Origin: Heliocidaris tuberculata
Taxonomy: Eukaryota > Echinodermata > Echinoidea > Camarodonta > Echinometridae
Reading direction: 5' to 3'
Length of the DNA stretch: 64,000 nt
Assembly (NCBI GenBank): GCA_025618425.1
Contig: CM046838.1
Span: forward strand, 11,693,550 to 11,757,549
Shown one piece after another: positions 35,573-46,985 of this stretch (its first letter is position 1; each line of letters begins with the position of its first letter). Both the position numbers and the translations under genes were made by a program. The notes beneath the pieces were generated by a model. That model was not told where the DNA came from and ran no database searches. It worked only from the letters and a program-made list of their open reading frames with translations.

Positions 35573-38500
35573 GACAATGTTTAATTTTCCAAATGCATTA
35601 CTTTCATCCTAAGCTGTGGGAAGTACACACCAAAGGTTTCATTATGATGCCTTTTGAGACTTACATGTTGGATATGAAGAGTGTTACAAGCTCCGGAGGT
35701 ACATAGTCAAAGACCGGGTTGTAGATGTGAACCTTAGAGAGTAACTCCCCATCAGAATAATCCAGGATCTCTTGAGGGGACTCAAATTTGTTGAACGCAT
35801 CCTAAATATAGACAGAGAAGAAAGAACACAAATGAAAATGGAATATAAAATAGAGATATGCCAATACAAATACAGAGCAAGTAGGAGACAAAGAGAGAAA
35901 TAATGCCAAACAAAAATGATAGAAATGACAGGAAACAGACATATTAGGACCAAGACAAAGAAAGCCAAGGACATGTATAGAGTCTAAGAGGATTTAAGTA
36001 ACAAAACCCAACATAAAGAGAAACAAATCAAACAAAACTATTACCCTCTGGCTTTCAATACTTTATAAGATTACACAAAGGTGTTGATAGTAAAAAATAT
36101 ATATGTATTTAGTAGTTTTTTTTTTCTTTGCCTCTATCAATATAAGCCCATTAAATTCAAGGATGTCTGCACCAAATATGTCCATAAAAAGAATTTTAAT
36201 AGTAAATATCCTAAATATCCTTTCTATCCATTTCCTTCTCAAAAAATTCTATATAAACAAATTGGAAGGAAATCTTCGGTGTATGACAAACAGGCAATTA
36301 CTGATGTCCTGTTAAAATATCCAACACATTCGTACAAACTGATTTTCATTATTTTAATGTTTAGACAGCTTTACACATATATCATTAGATACTCCTCTAT
36401 GAAGATTATAATGCAAGATAATCCAAAACATATCGCTGGTAGGGTGATAAAACCTCGTGACAGAAATTGTTAGATTTTCAGGAGAGCAAAGAAACTTTCA
36501 CAATTTAGGAAATGCATTGACAACCTTCCTTTTACAGATCTCTTGTGGCATTATATTTTTCATATATGTATTACATGGGTTTATCAAAACATCAAATTAG
36601 TTCTTAGCTACAAAATTATGAAGAAAAAAAATCACAAAAAATGAGCGAAGATGTTTTATCGCCCCATCGACGATATGTGAATCAATTCTCTTTTGCATCT
36701 TTATTAGGGTAGCCTTGAAAAAAATTCTGAGTGTTACTTGCTTACCTGGTCGATACTGCATAAGTACTCTGGTGAAAGTTTGAACATTGGTGTGCATACT
36801 ATCAGCTGTAAAAAAAAAATGTAATCCCATAATCAACTTTATCATACACTAATGATATCTAAAGTGAAAAGATCTCATCTTAAAACACCATGCCAAAATT
36901 AAGAATAGTGATATTACACGTGCAATACTTGGTTTAAGCTTCTTTAATAAATAATTTTTAAAAGGGGGAAGCAGAGTGCCCAACAAGATGTGTATCTTGT
37001 GTTGCACAGGAGTGACTGATGTGAACAAATGAAATCTTATCACAAGTCAAACTTTTAATATTTGATCTTGCTACTTTTAATCAACAACAAAAACAAAACA
37101 AAACAAAACACAAATGAAATTTACAATATATATTATATAAATGGAGGAATGAAAAGGAAAGATATCAAGATAGAGAGTGGAAGGAAAATAGCAAACATCA
37201 TTTTTTTACAGACTTTGGGTATTAATATCAGCAAATACAAGATGAACAAGAGCAATTGACCTACACTCTTAAAAAACAGAGAAAGTGGGAAAGAATGTGA
37301 AGAGAAAAAGAGAGAAATAGGGGGGAGAGAGATGGGGGGGGGGGGGGGGTGAACAGATGGACAGACAGATAGACAAAGAGAGGAAGAGACAGGAAGAAAC
37401 TTACAGGAACAGAATGATGTTTGGCTGCTAGAGCTAATGCATGGGTTCCACAGATTGCCTTCAGTCTGAAATGAACAAAAAATAGAGGAATTTACATTCA
37501 CAAAGTATTATTATCAATATTAAAGTAAAACTTAAAAAAAATATATATATACCATTTATTGTGGTTTATAGTAATCCTATTAGAATACATTAGACAATTA
37601 TATATTTTTTTTAATCCTGCAGTCCTCACAGGTCACCAAAGTCTGTAGAGGTCATTGAATTTATAATATCCCCACAAATAGGCCTATAGCAGTATACATT
37701 TTTAATATGCTTTATACTCCATGTATAGTGTCCTATAGGAAAGGTTGATTGTCCTCATAACTTTTAGGCAAGGCCAACTGTCCTATCACGCAAAGTTTTC
37801 ACATCAAATATAGCATATGATATAAAATAAGTAAGGGGTCCATGTAAATCAGTACAAATCTTGGATTGACACACTTCTGGCATCAGCACTATGTTGCATC
37901 ACAGGTTGAATGATTTAACACGTCAGTATGAACATGTGAAAAATAGACAAATAAAATAAAGAATAGACTGTATATAAGAGAAAAAGAATCTTGTTTTACA
38001 TATTGCAAAATAAAAGGAGGTTGACTGCTTTACACAAAGATATAATCAAGTTTTACTTTAGTACAGCTTCAAGTGTAGCTTAGCAAAATGTATTGGCACC
38101 TAAAACTGTGAATTTTGGAATTATGAACAAAGGCACACATCTGGCCAATCAACATAACTGGTATTTTTCTAGTGCTGTATCTCCCAACCCAAAATCCTGG
38201 TCAGTTCTGGCTCGTTAACTTTTGAAAATTCTTACTGAGTTCTGGGGTTAAACCTATCACCAAAATGTTGACACCAACAGATGTCTGTTCTTTTCCTTAG
38301 AGGGCTTTATAACACATATTACAATACAATCTAGGCAGACATGTACATATACACAAAAATATATTAGAAAAAACACTTTCTGAGTGATAAATTATGACAA
38401 AAAGTGAGCTCTTTCACAACTCTTTTCCACCGGATATTTGTTACCGAGTCTGGTTCTTGTCTGGCTTGGCTCAAATCAGATTGGCAAATTTGAGACCTGT

Positions 38501-41500
38501 TCAGGTTCCGAGCTACAGCACTAGATTTTTTTAACTAGGGGCAGGCATGCGTAGGGGTCAGAATTACTACTCTGGTGCAGGTTTACTCTTGCTAGCTATA
38601 TGCAGATCCTGAATAGGTTTAATAGGATAGTTTATTGACAAAATGCAGTCCTATGTCAAAAAGCAGCACTTTACTTTTCTCTTCCTTTTTCACATGTCAC
38701 TACATTTTGCCATGCTACATGTACCTAAGAATGGAGCTTATTGAATAAGCCAGTTCATAATTAGTAGATGGTCAAAATGAGACCCACATTGTACGCGCAC
38801 GTGCATCTGTTTTGGTGGACGCGTTACTTGCTGAACAACTGAAATCATACTATGACAGCTTAGAAGAGTCATTGGTACTGAGTGCAAATGAGTATTATCT
38901 GCCCATGCGCAAATTGTAACTATGAACTGGCTTATTTGGAGAATGTTGATTTGCAACTTTCAAGTGTCAGTCACCCTGCACATTCCCTATGCTATAGAGG
39001 GTGAGCATTAATCTAGTGGACAAGTATCAGCATTAATACTGCTACCTGAGAAAAGCATGTGCAAGAGCTACAATGAATTCAAAACCAAATAAAACATACC
39101 CTCCATTTGCCATGACAGTATGTGTGCCAATGATGACCTTGTTGACCCTTGACATCATAGCAAAGACGGCTGAGTCGGTGATGACAGTGGTCTCTATATC
39201 ATGCTTAGCTAGTGTAGTGGCTAAATCATGCCCCTGAGTAATGAACAGAAGAATGTCAGAGTCACATCTAAGCAAACATGCCACATGTAAGGTAATGGTC
39301 CCTTATGAATGGTCATTATGAATATAGAATGACAGATTTAACAAGTATTTTTCATCCAAACTATCTATATTCACTATATCTGAAAAATTTACATATAACC
39401 TTTAATAAAGTTGGATTCATTTCTGACCCAACTTAATAGTGGAAACAAATAATGAGCGCAGATAATTCTGTGAAAAAGAAGTGGAAAGAAGTACAAGGGT
39501 CAAAAATAAACATAGCAAATTGAAAATGCATGAGTATAATTACTATGTTTAGATAATTTACCACAATAAATTCATACAGATGAGGAAAAGAGGATGATCT
39601 GCTTTTTTATCCATCTTACACCCAACCCTCAGTATTATTACGACTGTAACTAAAAAAGTTGTAAAAATAACAAAAAACATCGAAAGACTTTTCATACATC
39701 TTACCTTATATAAAGGTGAACACTCTGCAACAATGACATGGAATTTTCTTTTTCGAGCTGCATTCTGCAGAAACAAACACCAGGGGAAAAATTACTATTC
39801 TGAACGAACACATTGTTTTTAAATTGCAAAGTTTTTTTCATTTTATTTAGAGTTGCCATTAAAACTTTAAAACAACAGAAGATAGCTTAGCACAACGTAA
39901 TGTTGCATAAAGACGCATCCAAAACGTAAAATGCATAATTGTTGACAAGCATAATTTAAATCCATAGAGGTACAACCATGTCATTAGGACAGAACTTAGT
40001 AATAACTCCACTACCTTGTTTAGAGTTAAAACTCAGATATGTGAAATTACCAAATTCAGATATGCAAATTACACTCTTTAATTCACAAATATCACCAGCA
40101 ATTATTTTCTTGAAATCCAGATGTGTCTTTATGTGCCACCATATTTTGCTAAGCTATCTTAATGTTATAAATGTCTGTGGCTAAAACAAGGAAAACTGCT
40201 AAGCCACCTAATTTTTAAGGTATCACTGAACATTATCTGGTTGAGGAATTAATCAAATATAGCAGCTGGAGTTCAAAGCATCAGTGACATACTTACAAGT
40301 AGGAATGCCTCCAGAGTTCTTGACTTTCCTAATGTCATGATGACCTCATTGGAGTGGATATGTTCTAATGACTGGCTAGCAATGGCTTCAGCACTGCCCT
40401 CTAGTTCTGATAACAGCTCATTTATACTCTCTATCACTCTACCCTATAATAGAAATAGAAGAAACAACATAAACTATCTCAGATAGAAGCTCATGCAGTG
40501 TGTAGCATGGGTTCAGTCATTGAGGGGGCACTGGCATCAAGGGGGGGGGGGGGGGAACCAGTGTTACTCAGTGAATGAAATGCTTATTTTCCCATTAGTG
40601 AGAAGGTGCGGAAGGGGGTCTGATCGTCTTCTTTTCTCATCCCTTTCTACTTCTCCCTTTTCTCCTTTTCTTTTTGCCCTTTGATGGGGGTGGTGCATGC
40701 TCTTCCCCTATATAGCTTCAAAAAATGATAACTTGGTTTCAAATAAAAAAATCTATTTCTACTTCCCTTTTTTTAAAGACCTAATATTTGTCAAGTTGAA
40801 ACTTGAAGGGTTACATTACTACATGTAGATATTATAGCATAAGCTGCTATTAAGTTCAAACAAAACAAAAAGGCATTAATCAATTGGACATCCATCATAT
40901 CATTTGGGATCAAGTTATCAGCACTAAAACAGACAAATTACGAACATGATCTGATACACCTACTTTCAAATTAACACATGGTTTACTGAAGTCCTCCACC
41001 TGCCCTTCTGCAAGGAGCTTTTTCTGTGGAGAAAATAAAACATTATTTTTGAGAGTATCCCATGAATGTCCTGCATTAAGTTAATCTCGTACAACAACGA
41101 CAGTTCAAAGCATTGACAGATGACATTAATATTTCCATCAATTTTCTAAATCTATTTCAACGTTTAATTATTTCCATACATTACACCATATATTTTCAAT
41201 CTTTTAACAACTATATGATCACATGAAAGTTTAAATGGAAAACAAGGTCGTCATAAACATGGCTTGGGTGTATGTCCACATAATAGTTGCTTATAATGCA
41301 TTCAATGATAGAAGGAAGTAGAAGATGAGCAAATAATGAAAGGAAAGGACAGATAGAAAAAGATGAGGGGAAGGGGAAGAGTGAATTGCATTCAGATAAA
41401 ATCAGGTGGAACATACAATCTGCACGGAAATAATAAGATAAGAGGCAAGAGTAATTTAGACCGCATGGCTGCAATACAACATGTGGTATTCATTGCTTTC

Positions 41501-44500
41501 TTTTGTTTGTAATTCCTGCTAAACCAGTACATTAGAAAAATATTTAAAACAAAGAGCTTTGTGGAACTTATTTTGCAGTCAAAAGATCAAACAGAATCAC
41601 ACTGTATTTTCTCTTAACTGTGATCGTTGAAGTCACTATACTTTATTTTCGAAAATCCTTCTACTTACATGAAGTGATTCTTGTGGATCTCCTGATGAAT
41701 CAACTCCTTGGCCCTTGATAATACTGTTACGAAAGAAATGAGTAGAAAGAGTATCAATCACTACATAATGACCTTCCTTGTTATTTTATTAAATAATAGG
41801 TACTTCAAATGGATAATAGCTCAAACTAAAAACATCTTCTTGGGTGTCTACCCTCATTACTCTATAGGGGAATACATTGTTTTTTCTCCTTCTTGTTTCT
41901 TTGAAAAATCAATACAAGGCTATTTGTGACCAGGCACCACAAAATCACCAAAACGTCGCCAGAAATGAATTTTTAGTTACGGTTTGATTCTGAAAGAGGA
42001 GATTCTCAGCTTTAAAATGATATATAACTCATTAGCACTGGCTGTTCCTAACCCACTTTATAAAGAGTGGAATGCCCAGTCTGGCAGAATGTTACTACTG
42101 AGAAATAAGAGTTTAAAGTTTGCAGTCTATTGAAGCAGTCTGACTTGCGAGGTATTGTGCAAAGGTGACTAAAAGAGGATTAGAACTCAAAAGAAATTTC
42201 TATGAAGGGATTTTCAGATTGTCCTAAAACTTGGCATACTAATTAACCATGTAGTATACAGGTATCAATACCAGAACTTACTCTTAAAGTTATGGGAGAT
42301 AAAAAATGAGACAAGCAATCAGGGTCGTAAATAAGTAAACTAATACAACAAAATCCAGAGAAGACAAACATAGGTCTACTAAAAACTGAGCCTGATCGGT
42401 TAAGAGTGAGCATTGGGGTAATAATTTAATTTTCAGATTTTTATGATGAAATCACTTTCAGGTTTTTCATTAATATCTAAAGTTACTAAAATTCATGTTT
42501 GTTTAATTGACAAGGTCCGGAAAGTCATTGGATTGGCCCATTTTTCAACAGGGGTGATGAAAACTAATGTCACGGACGGACATTTTCTAGAAAGATTGAT
42601 TTGGTCCTAGTTTAACACTCTCTAAACTTTCTTAAGTTTTGTTAGCAAATAATTATAGATCAAACACCATTCCATTGAAAACCCAAAAATATTTGAAAAT
42701 ATTTGTACAGAAATGGCTGTGCCGCAGGGTCATTCACATCTTGATGCAAATTTGTCCGTCCGTGACAGAAAAAATTTGTAAAAGTTTTTTTTTCCATTGG
42801 TTAGGCAAAAGTGAAAATAAAAACCATACTGAGCTATCTCACTAGCTAGAGACCTATACCATGTATGAATAAAACCTTGATCAATTAAATATACATATAC
42901 TAAAAACGAATTTGAAAATTGTCACAGACGGACACTAATTTTGTCACAGACGGACAATGCAATATACTGAAATGGTAAATGCTGTGAGATTTCAAATTCA
43001 ATGAATTATTTAATTGTATATTGGTTCATGGAACATATTTCATCCAAAATATCACGTACAGTGAAACCTGTCTATAAAGACCGCTCAAGACAGACAAGAA
43101 AAGCTGTCTTTACATACAGGTTCCTTTGATACATGATTTAATGAGAAACAGTTTTAAAGGGAAACAAAAATTGTGGTCTTTATAGACAGGTAGTCTTTCT
43201 ATACAGGTGGTTGCTAAAGTAGGTTGGACTGTATATGGTATTGTGATCCCCCATATAACAAAAATTACCCCCCACCCCGCCCCAATTTTTTTCTTTTTCA
43301 AGCTAATAAATGTCATAAAAACCTAATGATTTTGCTATGGCTCTAATGGGAGCCAGCGTGCATTGTCAGTCTGCAAAAGACATCTATTACAGGTGTTTAC
43401 AGAAGATGAATACTTATTTTCTTACTTATTTATTTATTAATATTATTATTGCTATTATTGTAGCTGATATTTTTGGTCATCAGCAACGTGTAAAAGTGTT
43501 AGATTCAACATTAATACTGAAGCTTGATCAATATTCAAATTAAATTACAAGTTGTGCTTGAAAATTATAAACATTGCAGGTCAGATGTGGTATCAGACCA
43601 CAGGAGCCATGTTTGGACTCTATATTGTAAGAATGCTTTGAATTAGTTGTAACGTTTGAGACAGATACAGATTCTTTGTAGTTCAGGATTTTACACAGCC
43701 GACAATTCAAAAAAAAATGTGATCACATAACATAAGAAGAAACCTTTTTAGATACTATACATGTATATAATTTCAAATGCTTATAACTGCATTAGTTGCA
43801 TCAACCCTGAAACAGTTTTTTTATGGGGAAGGGGGTCAGAAAGTTATAATATATGACTTACACTAGTCGTGTTGGGCAATCCCTCAACTAACAGGACATA
43901 ATTAGGCTCTATGGGCTTTATACACTCAACTGTTGCTATTAGGGTCTTTGTCCAGAAAGCCAATTCTTAAAGTGATAGAGACATTACTGAAAAAGTAAAC
44001 TATATGAGAAAGATTTAGACAATGATCTGCATTTCATGATTTGGTTTTCACCCTCTTAAACGGAACTACTGAAAAATATGAGATGTTATAAAGAGTACTG
44101 GTATGTGATGTTGTAAACCAAATGAGAAATGTTACTTCCTATATATGAAAATGATCAATCACACATAATTCTATTTCTATATTACCTCTATGTTTGAAAC
44201 AAAATATATGACTTTGAGCTGTAAAGTAAATTAAAATACTAAATAATGATGCTTGATTTCAGTTCACCTACATTACTGTAATGTAAAGGGTTATATTTTG
44301 AAAGCTGACATCACATTCTTCTCAACATGTTCATTTTGGTCTGTAGCATATATTGTACACTACATGAGTACATGCACTTGTACATTGTATATACACTACA
44401 ATACAGGCATCCACTTTTGACACAGATTCCACTTAAAAACTAAGTTTTTCGAGCTAAGTTTTGCTTAATAGTGGAATAAAATTAATTTCAAACAAAAAGT

Positions 44501-46782
44501 TGAAAGCAAGAAGTATGTATGTGCGATTTTAGATAGGAACACATGCAGTTTTTAATCTAATGTCCGTCCGTGACACTCAAAATGTCCGTCCGTGACACCC
44601 AAATGTCCGTCCGTGACAAAAAGTTTTCGGACCTCTAGCAAAAGTTACAGCTTGCTTTCAAATTCTATGTATGTGACAGGGAAGTCAATTTACTTGACTA
44701 ACATTTGCAATCAAAAAAATTTGTCAGTGACAGTTTGTTTAGATAGAAAAGACAAAAGATTACCGATAAGTCAAGAAACCCATTTCTATCTTGTCCGTCC
44801 GTGACATTGAATATTTAATGGATTCTATTTTTAGTAGGTAACCATGGCAACCAAATTTTATCATCATTTAGCACCTTCAGTGGTACCCTTCACAATGAAA
44901 CATAAAACAGCTCAACACATCTCATAACTTATTTTTTACAGGCCTTCAAACTTTCAAAATTTGTCAAATGTCCGTCCGTGACTAACCGATCAGGCTCAAC
45001 TGTCAAAAATACCACTTTGGATTGTTTGGTGTCTCCAAATTTTTAGATTACTTAGAAAAAGGTATACTCTTTCAAAAATACCTAAAACTGAAATTTGACT
45101 GTGCCAACAAAAACACCTTTATTGAGCTCTAATCACAGTTATCACACAGTGCGATTTTTTGGCGGTTTTGTGGTGCCTGGTCACATTTGCAAGTAGGAAT
45201 TCTGGCGTCTATATATCCACACTGTTTGACAGTCTAAACATTTCAAACCCACCTTGCATACTCCTCCCTGATGATCTTGAGTACCCTCCTCACCATGTTA
45301 CCCACGGACGACTCAGCCGGCTGAGAGCTCATCATCCTCTTACCCTCCTGTCTGATCAAGCCCATCAGCTCACCAGCATGCGCCCATCGACTACCTGAGA
45401 TGAGCTTCCTGATCAGGGATAGGGTGCTATGAGCGACATCATAGGACCCCTTCACGCTCCTGCACAGGTACAGTTGGGAGCGATAACTTATTAATTGTAT
45501 CATCAAGGGGTAATTCAAGCTGCATCCATTGACCTTTCCATATTAGTAATTTGCAAGATGTGCATAAACAGTTAAACAGTATGAGAAAGGGATAAGCAAA
45601 AAATAAAATACAGGTGAATGAGAGAGAAAGAGAGAGAAAGAGAGACAGACAAGACAGAGAGAGTCATAACTTGATGGGAAAGGGATTATACCAGGGTGGG
45701 TTACCCCACTGACCCCATGCACATTCTTGAATATCTTGATTAAAGTTCAGTATACAGACAATGGACCAAGTTGTGGTTTGCATACAATCACCTCACACTT
45801 AATGCATCAGTTACACCAACAAACCGACTCCAAACCAACCGATTCTGGCCCATTCGGGATAATGTAATTTTTGTTCAGTCTACTGTCAATCCAGGGCCCT
45901 GTTTCATAAAACTGGTTATCAATAACAAGTTGCAATGACTGTTATAAGCTATTGAAATCCTTGCATCTGATTGGCTGAGAGCAAATTTGTCATAGAAATG
46001 TAGCAGTTGTTACTGATAACAAGTTTTATGAAACGGGACCCTGGTGTCGGTCTCACTGGTGTAACTGGGGTATTATGAGAACATTGTATAGGATGTGTGA
46101 AGTGCAGTTGGAAACAATAACTCACATGAAAAACCTCCTTTAATTGAGATAGGAGAAGGGAAAAGACAAAAGTGATGGTATTAAACGAATATCAAAACTA
46201 GAAGATGTGAGGAGAGGAAAAAAAAGACTATCTTACACAATTCAAATCATAGAGAAATCAAGAGAGCATGACACACTGGGATTAGGAACCAGGGCCCTAG
46301 CTGTTTCGTAAAAACAATAACAAGTTGCAATGACTGTTATAAGCTACTGAAATCCTTGCATCTGATTGGCAGCTTGAGTGTATATAGTTGTATTAACTGG
46401 GATCCAAGAATCCAAGTACAAAACTAGACCATGCACTCAGTTTACTTTGAAATAAATTTTTTTTGATCCCAAGTTACTTACTCACTTGGATAGGATACAA
46501 TGCCAGGGCCCCGTGTCATAAAACTTGTTATCAATAACAATTTACAATAATTGTTATAAGCTTCTGAAATCCTTGATTCTGACTGGCTGAGACCAAATTT
46601 GTCATAGAAATGTGGCAGTTGTTACTGATAACAAGTGTTATGAAACGGGGCCCTGTTCAACCTTATCACATCTATGACAGAAGAGGAGTAGGATTATCTT
46701 ACCCTTGTTTGAGATCAGCAATGAAGGCATCTATCTGTTCAGTTAGGTTAGCTGGTAGCTGAGCTTTATTGTCTCCAGGCAT
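35139..46782 (-). CDS. EIF2B2: Translation initiation factor eIF2B subunit beta (11 coding exons)
   Basis: On the minus strand, eleven exons with GT-AG introns join into 357 codons plus TGA; the human protein, from memory, is about 351 residues. The start [10 protein letters not shown] resembles the vertebrate start. Strongly family-specific blocks follow: [114 protein letters not shown] and the end [20 protein letters not shown]. Family role: beta belongs to the alpha/beta/delta regulatory core of decameric eIF2B, the guanine-nucleotide exchange factor for eIF2 in the cytosol, which is inhibited by phosphorylated eIF2 under stress. Introns are expanded by mobile elements, notably intron 2. 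No break or missing block was found. Confidence 0.96.
35540..35571 (+). repeat. G32 run in EIF2B2 intron 10
   Basis: Uninterrupted G run; C-rich in the EIF2B2 pre-mRNA. One of the longest homopolymers in the window, so length may be affected by sequencing error. Confidence 0.9.
35665..35801 (-). CDS. EIF2B2: EIF2B2 coding exon 10
   Basis: Acceptor ATATTTAG, donor GTAAGT. Encodes [13 protein letters not shown] and [16 protein letters not shown]. Starts in phase 0, ends in phase 2. Confidence 0.95.
36746..36805 (-). CDS. EIF2B2: EIF2B2 coding exon 9
   Basis: Acceptor TTTTACAG, donor GTAAGC. Encodes [20 protein letters not shown]; the first 13 residues are strongly conserved. Confidence 0.93.
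37405..37465 (-). CDS. EIF2B2: EIF2B2 coding exon 8
   Basis: Acceptor ATTTCAG, donor GTAAGT. Encodes [20 protein letters not shown]. Starts in phase 2, ends in phase 0. Confidence 0.93.
38744..38936. mobile_element. 193-bp MITE in EIF2B2 intron 7
   Basis: AATAAGCCAGTTCATA at 38744 is the exact inverse of TATGAACTGGCTTATT ending at 38936. The target duplication is not clear. Confidence 0.65.
39100..39233 (-). CDS. EIF2B2: EIF2B2 coding exon 7
   Basis: Acceptor ACTCAG, donor GTATGT. Encodes [20 protein letters not shown] and [13 protein letters not shown], the core of the catalytically inactive isomerase-like fold shared by eIF2B alpha, beta and delta. Confidence 0.95.
39705..39764 (-). CDS. 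EIF2B2: EIF2B2 coding exon 6
   Basis: Acceptor TTCTGCAG, donor GTAAGA. Encodes [20 protein letters not shown], a near-invariant strand of the family. Confidence 0.94.
40297..40443 (-). CDS. EIF2B2: EIF2B2 coding exon 5
   Basis: Acceptor TATTATAG, donor GTAAGT. Encodes the [20 protein letters not shown] helix and [20 protein letters not shown], the entry to the Rossmann-like C-terminal domain. Confidence 0.95.
40964..41023 (-). CDS. EIF2B2: EIF2B2 coding exon 4
   Basis: Acceptor CTCCACAG, donor GTAGGT. Encodes [20 protein letters not shown], matching the family KLL...EDFS segment. Phase 0 to 0. Confidence 0.88.
41669..41723 (-). CDS. EIF2B2: EIF2B2 coding exon 3
   Basis: A 55-nt exon with acceptor CGTAACAG and donor GTAAGT. 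Encodes [18 protein letters not shown]; the final QESLH is conserved with the vertebrate protein. Confidence 0.85.
42568..42956. repeat. Left cluster of four TGTCCGTCCGTGACA motifs
   Basis: Copies at 42568-42582 (minus), 42753-42767 (plus), 42920-42934 and 42942-42956 (minus, with CAGACGG instead of CGGACGG). They lie in the left half of the intron-2 element and could be protein-binding sites for its mobilising enzyme. Confidence 0.8.
43059..43231. mobile_element. 173-bp MITE with TA target duplication
   Basis: Ends CAGTGAAACCT and AGGTTGGACTG are inverted repeats with two mismatches; TA flanks both sides (43057-43058, 43232-43233). Internal arms (CTGTCTATAAAGACC versus GGTCTTTATAGACAG) also pair. 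It is nested within the larger intron-2 element, so it inserted later. TA duplication suggests a Tc1/mariner-type mobiliser. Confidence 0.7.
44561..44983 (+). repeat. Right cluster of five TGTCCGTCCGTGACA motifs
   Basis: Copies at 44561-44575, 44583-44597, 44604-44618, 44792-44806 and 44969-44983, all in the same orientation. The first three are spaced about 21-22 bp apart, two helical turns. Confidence 0.82.
45253..45459 (-). CDS. EIF2B2: EIF2B2 coding exon 2
   Basis: Acceptor CTGTGCAG, donor GTGGGT. Encodes the helical N-terminal domain with [20 protein letters not shown] and [17 protein letters not shown]. Phase 2 to 2. Confidence 0.95.
45891..46044. mobile_element. MITE 'TTTCATAAA' family, EIF2B2 intron 1 copy 1
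   Basis: Inverted ends CCAGGGCCCTGTTTCATAAA and TTTTATGAAACGGGACCCTGG; the core with TGATTGGCT is present. Confidence 0.8.
46290..46372. mobile_element. MITE 'TTTCATAAA' family, truncated copy
   Basis: Starts GGGCCCTAGCTGTTTCGTAA and keeps the core to TCTGATTGG, then the right half is missing. EIF2B2 intron 1. Confidence 0.65.
46504..46655. mobile_element. MITE 'TTTCATAAA' family, EIF2B2 intron 1 copy 3
   Basis: Ends CAGGGCCCCGTGTCATAAAA and TGTTATGAAACGGGGCCCTG; the core is slightly diverged (TCCTTGATTCTGACTGGCTG). Confidence 0.8.
46703..46782 (-). CDS. EIF2B2: EIF2B2 coding exon 1
   Basis: ATG at 46782 (minus strand) encodes [20 protein letters not shown] and on to DLKQ; donor GTAAGA. 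Ends in phase 2. The preceding 45 nt reach an acceptor at 46829-46830, so the 5' UTR is probably split. Confidence 0.9.
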
Positions 46783-46828
46783 GATCAATAACTCGACCAC
46801 TTCTGTTTTCAAATTCAGCTAATCATTC
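46783..46828 (-). other. EIF2B2: EIF2B2 5' UTR, part joined to coding exon 1
   Basis: Between an acceptor-like CTACTGCAG (AG at 46829-46830 on the minus strand) and the start codon. The acceptor makes a noncoding first exon upstream likely. A donor-like GTGAGT starts at 47110. Confidence 0.5.
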
Positions 46829-46913
46829 CTGCAGTAGAATAGAATAACATTTTAATAAAACTGCTGACATATATAATCATATCTGATTGACAAGCCTGTA
46901 AAAATGCTATTAC

Positions 46914-46929
46914 ACACACACACACACAC
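46914..46929 (+). repeat. (CA)n microsatellite
   Basis: A short CA tract near the EIF2B2 5' end, in the inferred 5' UTR intron. Confidence 0.85.
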
Positions 46930-46985
46930 GCACTGACAACCCCTCACACATAGCGACTTTTCTATACTTTGTGTGTATACTCGGA

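Larger units (their letters stand above)
41926..45184. mobile_element. 3.26 kb terminal-inverted-repeat element in EIF2B2 intron 2
   Basis: Both ends carry GTGACCAGGCACCACAAAA, with imperfect similarity continuing inward (GAGCCTGATCGGTTA at 42386 versus its inverse near 44984). ATTT directly flanks both ends (41922-41925 and 45185-45188), a 4-bp target duplication. Nine copies of the 15-bp motif TGTCCGTCCGTGACA or close variants sit in the two halves. No transposase frame is present. The 4-bp duplication would fit Sola- or Ginger-like elements, but that is weak evidence. Confidence 0.82.

Noticed and set aside
36081..36473. 130-codon frame antisense to EIF2B2 in intron 9
   Set aside because: AT-driven composition (Tyr, Lys, Ile, Phe), no recognisable domain, and located within an intron; likely chance.
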